A stretch of 64,000 bases of DNA, taken from Methylobacterium sp. E-065 (GTDB lineage Bacteria; Pseudomonadota; Alphaproteobacteria; Rhizobiales; Beijerinckiaceae). The notes beneath the pieces were generated by a model, which was given only the letters and a program-made list of their open reading frames with translations, made no database searches and had not been told where the DNA came from. The stretch is from contig NZ_JAKSYD010000303.1 of NCBI RefSeq assembly GCF_022829605.1, positions 1 through 64,000 on the forward strand, read 5' to 3'. This document shows, in pieces, positions 16,725 through 23,161 of the stretch. The position numbers and the translations under genes were made by a program. How positions within the stretch are numbered: the first letter of the stretch is position 1; every line of letters begins with the position of its first letter.

Positions 16725-17263
16725 TGCCGCGGCTGTTCACCGGACTCGCCGTGCCGCAGGCGGTCACCGACGCGCTGACGGTGTTTCAAGGCGGCCTGCC
16801 CGGCGCGCGCTGGATCGAGCCCGGCGACTTTCACGTGACTCTGCGCTTCATCGGCGATGTCGAGGCACCCGAGGCCAATGACGTGGTCGAAGCTTTGTCC
16901 GAGATGCGGGCGCGCCCTGCCCTGACGGTGACGCTCGATGGTCTCGGGATCTTCGGCGGCGACAAGCCGCGGGCGCTCTACGCGTCGGTGGTGCCGGAGG
17001 CGGGCCTGACGGATCTGCAGGCCGAGCAGGAGCGGCTGGTCCGCCGGGCCGGACTCGTGCCGGAGCGACGGAAATTCACCCCGCACATCACGCTGGCCCG
17101 CCTGCGCCGCGACGCGACCCCAGAGGCCGCCGCGATGTACCTGTCGCAGGCGCCGGCCTTCGCGCCGCTGACGTTCGATGTCGACCGGGTGACGCTGTTC
17201 TCGGCGAAGGCATCGACCGGGGGTGGGCCGTATGTGGCGGAGGGTGAGTTTTCGTTCGTGTAG
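16724..17263 (+). CDS. thpR: RNA 2',3'-cyclic phosphodiesterase (2H family)
   Basis: A 179-residue 2H phosphoesterase with both HxTx motifs: HVTL at 37-40 and HITL at 121-124, each followed by an Arg/Leu-rich strand. ThpR/LigT hydrolyses 2',3'-cyclic phosphates on RNA ends, and its reverse reaction was first seen as tRNA ligation. It starts with GTG at 16724, sharing one base with the TAG of the esterase gene (TAGTG), so the two are co-translated. It ends just before a region filled by a family B repeat. Confidence 0.95.
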   Translation: MPRLFTGLAVPQAVTDALTVFQGGLPGARWIEPGDFHVTLRFIGDVEAPEANDVVEALSEMRARPALTVTLDGLGIFGGDKPRALYASVVPEAGLTDLQAEQERLVRRAGLVPERRKFTPHITLARLRRDATPEAAAMYLSQAPAFAPLTFDVDRVTLFSAKASTGGGPYVAEGEFSFV

Positions 17264-17360
17264 TTCGTGGTTCGGATCAACCGCGCGGTTTTCCCTCCCC
17301 GCAGAGGCTACAGGATTCACACATCTCTGCCGGACGCCAAGATCTTGAGAAATAAGCACG

Positions 17361-17505
17361 CTTCCCCTCCCCTGGCGATCCCGGGCCTGCCCGGGATCGC
17401 TCGAGCTTGCGGGGAGGGGTCGGGGGTGGGGGTGGTTCAGGATCGAGCGTGACGGTGCCTCCTGCACCACCCCCACCTCCAACTCCTCCCCACAGGGGGG
17501 AGGAG
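17361..17505. repeat. dispersed palindromic repeat, family B copy 1
   Basis: The core GTTCAGGATCGAGCGT, then GACGGTGCC, is flanked by a long C/G-only inverted repeat (GGGGTGGGGGTGG on the left, CCACCCCCACCTCC on the right). Outer arms are CCCTCCCCTGGCGATCCCGG and CTCCCCACAGGGGGGAGGAG. The same core and arms occur at 20238-20376 and 53201-53310. The 319-base gap between thpR and coaA holds this copy and two shorter arm fragments near 17290 and 17540, and no gene. Confidence 0.85.
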
Positions 17506-17582
17506 CGCGCGTCTCGGCCAGCGATATGGGAATCCGCTTGCCCGCAGAGGGGGCAGGGAAACGCGCGGCGCCACCAGTGTCT

Positions 17583-18572
17583 CTACAACCGCCGCAATGC
17601 CACGCTCTCGATCCGGTGGCTCGCCCCCTTGGTGAGGATCAGGCTCGCCCGCTGGCGCGTGGGTAAGATATTCTCGCGCAGGTTCGGCAGGTTGATCGTG
17701 GTCCAGAGCCGGTCGGCGATGTCGAGCGCCTCGGTCTCGGGGATCTCGGCGTATTTCCGGAAGTAGGAGCGCGGATCGCGGAAAGCCGTCTGCCTCAGCT
17801 TCATGAAGCGCGTGACGTACCAGCGGTGCAGGTCGTCCTCGTGGCCGTCGAGATAGATCGAGAAGTCGAAGAAGTCGGACACGAACGGGATCGCGGTGCC
17901 GTCCCGCGGCAGGCGGGCGGGCTGGAGCACGTTCAGGCCCTCGACGATCAGGATGTCGGGGCTCTCCACCACCCGCTCCTCCCCGGGCACCCGGTCGTAG
18001 ACGAGGTGCGAGTAGAGCGGTGCGGTCACGCGCTTGTGGCCGGCCTTCACGTCGTGGAGAAAGCGCAGCAGCGCGGCCGTGTCGTAGCTCTCAGGGAAGC
18101 CCTTGCGCTCCATCAGCCCGTTGGCGGCGAGCTCGGCGTTGGGCAGCAGGAACCCGTCGGTGGTGACGAGGTCGACCTTCGGGGTGTTGGGCCAGCGCGC
18201 CAGCAGGGCGGTCAGGATGCGGGCCGTGGTCGATTTGCCCACCGCCACCGAGCCGGCCAGCCCGATGATGTAGGGCGCCTTGGTCTCGCGCTCGGCCAGC
18301 AGGAAGCGCTGGGTCGCCTTGAACAGCCCCTGCGTCGCCGCGACGTAGAGGGCGAGCAGCCGCGACAGCGGCAGGTAGATCGCCACCACCTCCTCGACCG
18401 AGATCGGGTCGTTGATCGATTGCAGCCGCTCGATATCCTCTTGTTTGAGGGTGAGCGGCGTGTCGGCGCGCAATTGCGCCCATTCCTCGCGGCTGAAGCG
18501 GCGATAGGGCGAGAGCCCGGCCGACGCTTCGAGGATCGCCTCGACCGAGCCCGGCAGCGCGGCCGCGTTCAC
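17583..18572 (-). CDS. coaA: type I pantothenate kinase
   Basis: A 329-residue kinase for the first step of coenzyme A synthesis (pantothenate to 4'-phosphopantothenate). The P-loop is GSVAVGKST (107-115). VDLVTTDGFLLPN, LMERKGFPESYD and PDILIVEGLNVLQP are diagnostic for bacterial type I CoaA, whose activity is normally feedback-inhibited by CoA. It starts with GTG at 18572, overlapping the TGA of hisE (GTGA), so the two genes are translationally coupled. The hisE-coaA junction is conserved in Rhizobiales, where coaA ends the his cluster; here the rest of that cluster is absent. Confidence 0.97.
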   Translation of the reverse strand: MNAAALPGSVEAILEASAGLSPYRRFSREEWAQLRADTPLTLKQEDIERLQSINDPISVEEVVAIYLPLSRLLALYVAATQGLFKATQRFLLAERETKAPYIIGLAGSVAVGKSTTARILTALLARWPNTPKVDLVTTDGFLLPNAELAANGLMERKGFPESYDTAALLRFLHDVKAGHKRVTAPLYSHLVYDRVPGEERVVESPDILIVEGLNVLQPARLPRDGTAIPFVSDFFDFSIYLDGHEDDLHRWYVTRFMKLRQTAFRDPRSYFRKYAEIPETEALDIADRLWTTINLPNLRENILPTRQRASLILTKGASHRIESVALRRL

Positions 18573-18892
18573 GTGGGCGGCCTCGCGGCCTTCTCGGCGA
18601 TGCCGCTCTGGGCGGTGCGGCGTTCCAGTTCCGCCATCACGGCGTCGAGTTCGACCCCGCCGGCGCGCAGCAGCACCACGAGGTGGTAGAGCACGTCGGC
18701 AGCCTCGTTCCGCAGGCCGGTCTTGTCGCCCTGCACGGCCGCGATCGCCGCCTCCACGGCCTCCTCGCCGAGTTTCTTCGCCGCTTTGGCGGGGCCTTCG
18801 GACAGGAGCTTGGCCGTATAGGAGGTGGCCGGGTCGGTCCCGGCACGGCTCGCCACCAGGGCGGCGAGGTCGGCGAGCGTGTAGGCGGTCAT
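18569..18892 (-). CDS. hisE: phosphoribosyl-ATP pyrophosphatase
   Basis: A 107-residue MazG-like all-alpha enzyme that hydrolyses phosphoribosyl-ATP to phosphoribosyl-AMP in histidine synthesis. The metal-binding pattern is present: KKLGEEAVEAAIAAV (E-E-x-x-E) and LRNEAADVLYHLVVLL (E-x-x-D). The length is typical for stand-alone HisE. It overlaps coaA by four bases. The upstream partners hisBHAF are not next to it here: instead a family C repeat and pyrB follow. Confidence 0.95.
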   Translation of the reverse strand: MTAYTLADLAALVASRAGTDPATSYTAKLLSEGPAKAAKKLGEEAVEAAIAAVQGDKTGLRNEAADVLYHLVVLLRAGGVELDAVMAELERRTAQSGIAEKAARPPT

Positions 18893-19014
18893 GAAGCGAT
18901 CTGCATGTTACGACGGCCCCTTATAGGGATCAGGACCGGATTTCGGCAGGAAACTGCGTCACGGCCGCCTCGCGGGCAAGCCGCGCGGGTGAAGCCGGGC
19001 GGGGATTGTCCGGT

Positions 19015-19185
19015 GCGCCGCCCTTTTCCCGGGCGCATGCAGGGGGAGCGGAATGCGACCCGGGATCCAGCAGAAGGCGGCGCGAAGCGTCCAACTGTAC
19101 CAACCTGTGCCGCTTGCGCGGCGGGCCCCATGCTGGGTCCCGGATCGCCTTCCACTGCGTTCCAGGCGTCCGGGAAAGGGGGGCG
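19015..19185. repeat. dispersed palindromic repeat, family C copy 1
   Basis: It starts GCCGCCCTTTTCCCGGGCGC and ends near CGTCCGGGAAAGGGGGGC, so the two ends form an imperfect inverted repeat. An internal pair is GACCCGGGATCCAGC / GCTGGGTCCCGGATC. The second copy is at 45712-45881 on the same strand, with near-identical ends and a diverged middle. It occupies the 316-base gap between hisE and pyrB, with no gene or transposase. Confidence 0.8.
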
Positions 19186-19208
19186 TCTCATCGGCCCCAC
19201 CGCGCCGC

Positions 19209-20156
19209 CTACTCGTTCGGCAGGTGCCGGGCCAACGCCTCCAGCACCGCCATGCGCACGGCGACGCCCATCTCGACCTGCTCGCGGATCAGCGACTGCG
19301 CCCCGTCGGCGATCTCGGACGAGATCTCGACGCCCCGGTTCATCGGGCCCGGATGCATCACCAGGGCGTCGGGCTTGGCCAGCGCCAGCTTCTCGCCATC
19401 GAGGCCGAAATACCGAAAATACTCCTTCACGGAGGGTACGAACGAGCCGTTCATGCGCTCGCGCTGGAGGCGCAGCATCATCACGATGTCGCAGCCGTCG
19501 AGGCCTTTTCGCATATCCGTGAAGGTCTCGACGCCGAAGCGTTCGATTCCCGCGGGCAGCAGCGTCGAGGGCGCGATCAGCCGGACCCGCGCGCCCATCG
19601 CCTGCAGCAGGATGATGTTGGAGCGCGCCACCCGCGAGTGCAGGACGTCGCCGCAGATCGCCACCCGCAAGCCCTCGATCCGGCCCTTGTTGCGGCGGAT
19701 GGTCAGCGCGTCGAGCAGCGCCTGGGTCGGGTGCTCGTGGGCGCCGTCGCCGGCATTGACCACCGCGCAATCGACCTTGCGGGCGAGCAGATGCACGGCG
19801 CCGGCCGATTCGTGGCGGACCACGATGATGTCGGGCCGCATGGCGTTCAGCGTCGCCGCGGTGTCGATCAGGGTCTCGCCCTTCTTCACCGAGGACGAGG
19901 CCACCGACATGTTCATCACGTCGGCGCCGAGCCGCTTGCCCGCGAGCTCGAAGGAGGATTGCGTCCGGGTCGAGGGCTCGAAGAACAGGTTGATCTGCGT
20001 GCGGCCCCGCAGGGTCGTGCGCTTCTTCTCCACCTGCCGCGAGATCTCGACGGCGGCGTCGGCCGCGTCGAGCAGCGCTTCGATATCGGGCCGGGTCAGC
20101 CCCTCGATGCCGAGGAGGTGCCGGTGCGGGAAGGCCGGGGGCGCGGGCGTCGTCAT
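19209..20156 (-). CDS. pyrB: aspartate carbamoyltransferase catalytic subunit
   Basis: The 315-residue protein from ATG 20156 catalyses carbamoyl phosphate + aspartate to carbamoyl aspartate in pyrimidine synthesis. The carbamoyl-phosphate loop is FFEPSTRTQSSFE (STRT at 62-65). VRHESAGAVHLLA, NAGDGAHEHPTQALLD and VMHPGPMNRGVEI are the other active-site segments. No regulatory pyrI and no adjacent pyrC are seen; in many relatives pyrC follows directly, but here a family C repeat does. The frame extends to 20342 through repeat DNA, which is not coding. Confidence 0.96.
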   Translation of the reverse strand: MTTPAPPAFPHRHLLGIEGLTRPDIEALLDAADAAVEISRQVEKKRTTLRGRTQINLFFEPSTRTQSSFELAGKRLGADVMNMSVASSSVKKGETLIDTAATLNAMRPDIIVVRHESAGAVHLLARKVDCAVVNAGDGAHEHPTQALLDALTIRRNKGRIEGLRVAICGDVLHSRVARSNIILLQAMGARVRLIAPSTLLPAGIERFGVETFTDMRKGLDGCDIVMMLRLQRERMNGSFVPSVKEYFRYFGLDGEKLALAKPDALVMHPGPMNRGVEISSEIADGAQSLIREQVEMGVAVRMAVLEALARHLPNE

Positions 20157-20237
20157 GATGAGGCCCGGGTGTAGGTGCGGCGCGGCCTGTGGGCAAGGCT
20201 GTCGTGCACCGACATCGCGGTTCGGTCGCGACCCACT

Positions 20238-20376
20238 CTCCTCCCCTGGCGACCCCGGGCTTGTCCGGGATCGCCAGGGGAGGAGCCGGAGGTGGGGGTG
20301 GCTCAGGATCGAGCGTAGCGGTGCCTTCTGCACCACCCCCACCCCTGCCCCCTCCCCGCAAGGGCGAGGGGAAAAA
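20238..20376. repeat. dispersed palindromic repeat, family B copy 2
   Basis: It has the same core as at 17361 (GCTCAGGATCGAGCGTAGCG, then GTGCCTTCTGCACC) between GGTGGGGGTGG and CCACCCCCACCCC. Outer arms are CTCCCCTGGCGACCCCGGGC and CCCTCCCCGCAAGGGCGAGG. The left arm carries an additional perfect palindrome-like pair (TCCCCTGGCGA / TCGCCAGGGGA). It lies in the 415-base gap between pyrB and a divergent cytochrome b gene. Confidence 0.85.
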
Positions 20377-20571
20377 GCTCATTGTTCTGAGACGGTTCAG
20401 CCGCGGAGGGCCGTGTATGCATCCACTAGCCCGCAAGGGAAAAGCAAAAGGCGCCTGCGGCTTTTCTTTCCGGCCGATGGTAACCGAACGCCCCTGCGCC
20501 ACGTATCCGCCCGAACGATCGGGACCCATACGCTCCCGCCCCCCCACGACGCTGACCCGGGATCCAGACGC

Positions 20572-21432
20572 TTGGCCGCCTCCCCCGCCCTCGAAGCCCC
20601 CGAGACCGTCGACCGGCAGGGCCGCCGCTGGTTCTACCGCCATCCGCTGGTGATCCGGCTGGCGCACTGGATCAACGCCGCGGTGCTGCTCGTGCTGCTG
20701 ATGAGCGGCCTGCAGATCTTCAACGCCCACCCGGCCCTCTACTGGGGCGCGACCTCGACCTTCGACACGCCGGCGCTCGCCATCACCAGCGATCAGGGAC
20801 GCGACGGCACCAACCGCGGCGTCGTGACGATTGGCTCCCACACCCTCGACACCACCGGCGTGCTTGGCCTGTCGGAGGAAGGCGGCACCGAGGTCGAGCG
20901 CGCCTTCCCGGGCTGGGCGACCCTGCCGGCCAACCAAGACCTCGCCACGGGGCGGCGCTGGCACTTCCTGTTTGCATGGCTGCTGGTGATCAACGGCGCG
21001 GTCTACCTCCTGTACGGGCTGGTCTCCGGCCAGCTCCGCCGCCGCCTGATCCCGGACGGCGACCAGATCCGCCATCTCGGCGGCTCCGTGAAGGAGCACC
21101 TCCTCCTGCGCTTCCCCGAGGGCACGGAGGCCAAGCGCTACAATGCGATCCAGAAGCTGACCTATCTCGTTCTGGTGCTGGGCCTGCTGCCCGCCATGGT
21201 GCTCGCCGGGCTCGCGATGTCGCCCGGAGTGGATGCCGCCTGGCCCTGGCTCACCGAGCTGTTCGGCGGCCGGCAATCGGCCCGCAGCATCCACTTCATC
21301 GCGGCCGGGCTGATCGTGCTGTTCGTGGTGGTCCACGTTCTGCTGGTGATCGTCTCCGGGCTCGTCAACAACATGCGCGGCATGATCACCGGCTGGTTCA
21401 GCCTCGGCCGCGACCGGGAGAGCGCCCGATGA
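20572..21432 (+). CDS. cytochrome b/b6-type membrane subunit (YedZ/cytochrome b561-like)
   Basis: About 286 residues if the TTG at 20572 is the start; no ATG or GTG is available before the first helix, so the start is uncertain. Four membrane helices are visible: HWINAAVLLVLLMSGLQIF, WHFLFAWLLVINGAVYLLYG, LTYLVLVLGLLPAMVLAGLA and IHFIAAGLIVLFVVVHVLLV. Each carries His residues placed for two b-type hemes. A periplasmic loop of about 90 residues follows helix 1. Its stop overlaps the ATG of the next gene (ATGA), a molybdopterin oxidoreductase, so it is the likely quinone-linked electron partner of that enzyme. Confidence 0.88.
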   Translation: MAASPALEAPETVDRQGRRWFYRHPLVIRLAHWINAAVLLVLLMSGLQIFNAHPALYWGATSTFDTPALAITSDQGRDGTNRGVVTIGSHTLDTTGVLGLSEEGGTEVERAFPGWATLPANQDLATGRRWHFLFAWLLVINGAVYLLYGLVSGQLRRRLIPDGDQIRHLGGSVKEHLLLRFPEGTEAKRYNAIQKLTYLVLVLGLLPAMVLAGLAMSPGVDAAWPWLTELFGGRQSARSIHFIAAGLIVLFVVVHVLLVIVSGLVNNMRGMITGWFSLGRDRESAR

Positions 21433-22388
21433 TCCTCCACCGCCGCAAGCTCCTCACCGCCGGCGCGGGCCTGATGGGCACCGCGCTGCTCGGCGGCTGC
21501 GACAAGTTCGCCGGGACCGAGAGGGGGCAGCGCACCCTTCAGGTCGGCGAGGATGCCAACCAGTACGTCCAGCGCCTGTTGATGTCGCCCACGACCCTGG
21601 CCCGGGAATTCCCGACCTCGATGATCTCGCCCTGGTTCAAGCCGAACGGCACCATCGACCCGCCGGACCGGGCGTTTCGCAGCCTCGTGGCGAAGACGTT
21701 TTCGGACTTCAAGCTGACGGTGGACGGGCTCGTTCAGACGCCGCTCTCGCTCAGCCTCGCGGACCTGCGCGCCCTGCCCGCGCGCACCCAGATCACCCGT
21801 CACGATTGCGTGGAGGGCTGGAGCTGCATCGGGCAATGGAGCGGCGTGCCGCTCGCCGATGTGCTGAAGAAGGCCGGGCTGAAGCCGCAGGCGCGCTACG
21901 CGGTGTTCCATTGCGCCGACACCCTGGAGGTCGAAGCGGGCCCCAAGGGCGGGGGCAAGGGGCGCGGTCAGGGAGCGTCCCTATGGCGCCCGACCCATCC
22001 CGGGGCGGTGCGCGAGGCTTATGTCCAGCTCGCCGCCGCCGACGATTGGGGCGGCCCTGCCACCGCGACCGATGCGCCAAAAGACGATTGGGGTCAGGGC
22101 GATGCGGCCCCGGAGCCGGAGCCGGTCGGCACGCCGATCCGCTACTACGAGAGCATCGACCTCTACGACGCCTTCAATCCGCAGACGATCCTGGCCTACG
22201 ACCTCAACGGCAAGCCGCTGCCGGTTTCGAACGGCGCCCCTCTGCGCCTGCGGGTCGAGCGCCAGCTCGGCTACAAGCAGGCCAAGTACGTGATGCGGGT
22301 GGAGATGGTGGAGTCCCTCGCCGGCATCGGCCAGGGTAGCGGCGGCTATTGGGAGGACCGCGGCTACGAGTGGTATGCGGGGATCTGA
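21429..22388 (+). CDS. molybdopterin-dependent oxidoreductase (sulfite oxidase/MsrP fold), exported
   Basis: A 319-residue periplasmic protein with a Tat-like signal and a possible lipobox (MILHRRKLLTAGAGLMGTAL, then LGGC). The oxidoreductase molybdopterin-binding domain has the Mo-ligand Cys region RHDCVEGWSCIGQWSGVPL and the typical end segment YYESIDLYDAFNPQTILAYD, with LRLRVERQLGYKQAKYVMRV. Between HCADTLEVEAG and YYESIDL there is an insertion of about 70 residues, Gly/Pro/acid-rich, that shorter homologues lack. It is coupled to the cytochrome b gene by a 4-base overlap. The substrate is unknown; sulfite or sulfoxide chemistry is possible. Confidence 0.9.
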   Translation: MILHRRKLLTAGAGLMGTALLGGCDKFAGTERGQRTLQVGEDANQYVQRLLMSPTTLAREFPTSMISPWFKPNGTIDPPDRAFRSLVAKTFSDFKLTVDGLVQTPLSLSLADLRALPARTQITRHDCVEGWSCIGQWSGVPLADVLKKAGLKPQARYAVFHCADTLEVEAGPKGGGKGRGQGASLWRPTHPGAVREAYVQLAAADDWGGPATATDAPKDDWGQGDAAPEPEPVGTPIRYYESIDLYDAFNPQTILAYDLNGKPLPVSNGAPLRLRVERQLGYKQAKYVMRVEMVESLAGIGQGSGGYWEDRGYEWYAGI

Positions 22389-22392
22389 GCGC

Positions 22393-22722
22393 TCAGCGAG
22401 GTTTCAACGTACGCTCGCGCTCAATCGCCTCCGTCAGCACGGTGTTGATGCGGGCTTGCCAACCCGGCCCTTGGGCGCGGAAATATGTGACGATTTCCGG
22501 CAGGAGATGGATTGCGACCATCTCGTCAGACCTGCCGGTCGACCCACGCCGTACGAGGCGGTCGCCGACATAAAAATCGGCGCGCGCGAGCATCGCGTCC
22601 GTCAACTCCGGGATCTCGTCGTACTCCTCCGGCGTGATCGTGTGTGCGTCTACCTTGGCCAGGTCGCTCTTGATCGCGGCCTCAGCGGATGAGCGGTGCG
22701 TATGGCTTCTGCTCTCTGACAT
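22393..22722 (-). CDS. brnA: BrnA-type antitoxin
   Basis: A 109-residue protein with the BrnA layout: an N-terminal polar region with DAHTITPEEYDEIPELTDAM, then a ribbon-helix-helix-like C-terminus (RSDEMVAIHLLPEIVTYFRA, GPGWQARINTVLTEAIERE). BrnA neutralises the BrnT ribonuclease and represses the operon. It overlaps the end of brnT by 41 bases on the same strand, as expected for toxin-first BrnT/BrnA loci. A start further inside is possible. Confidence 0.9.
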   Translation of the reverse strand: MSESRSHTHRSSAEAAIKSDLAKVDAHTITPEEYDEIPELTDAMLARADFYVGDRLVRRGSTGRSDEMVAIHLLPEIVTYFRAQGPGWQARINTVLTEAIERERTLKPR

Positions 22723-22954
22723 TGGCCTTCCTCATCGAGAAAACGTGACGGTCCCACCCGCGCCGGGTCCAGATTATGATCGCCATCCGACCGGCCAGGA
22801 AGCCGACGGTGACGATACGGCATTCGCCGTAATCCTGGCGGGTATCTTCGAACGTGAACACCGGGCCTTCGAACACAACGGCTGCGTCCTCGAAATCGAG
22901 TCCCCGTTCCGCCAGCGTCCGATCGCGCTTCGCGGGATCGTAAGTGATCGCCAT
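22682..22954 (-). CDS. brnT: BrnT-type ribonuclease toxin
   Basis: The 90-residue protein matches BrnT, a RelE-fold type II toxin. It shows ITYDPAKRDRTLAERGLDFE, the conserved GLDFEDAAVVFEGP, then DYGECRIVTVGFLAGRMAII and the catalytic C-terminus WDRHVFSMRKANVREQKPY, with R-x-I/F-S-x-R-K-A-x-x-x-E. It is a predicted mRNA-cleaving growth inhibitor, paired with the overlapping brnA. It sits between the molybdopterin oxidoreductase gene and topA as a two-gene accessory insertion. Composition is slightly less G+C-rich than its neighbours. Confidence 0.93.
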   Translation of the reverse strand: MAITYDPAKRDRTLAERGLDFEDAAVVFEGPVFTFEDTRQDYGECRIVTVGFLAGRMAIIIWTRRGWDRHVFSMRKANVREQKPYAPLIR

Positions 22955-23161
22955 CGCACACGACTCTCATAGGCCTCGTGCGCGGCCTACGCCGGCTCCC
23001 TCGGGTGAAGCTTGCGTCACCCCCGCCATTTGACATCCCGCCGCCCGTGACCCACTTGTCCCCGGCGCGCGGCCCCGGCCCGACGGCGGGCATACGTCCC
23101 ACGCGAATCTCGAACAGAATTCGTCCGTCGCGCCCAGGCTCCGTCAGGGGCAGAGGTCTGA

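Noticed and set aside
18889..21336. 815-codon minus-strand frame across hisE-pyrB-cytochrome b
   Set aside because: It crosses two repeat regions and several real genes on both strands, which no real protein would do, and has no domain.
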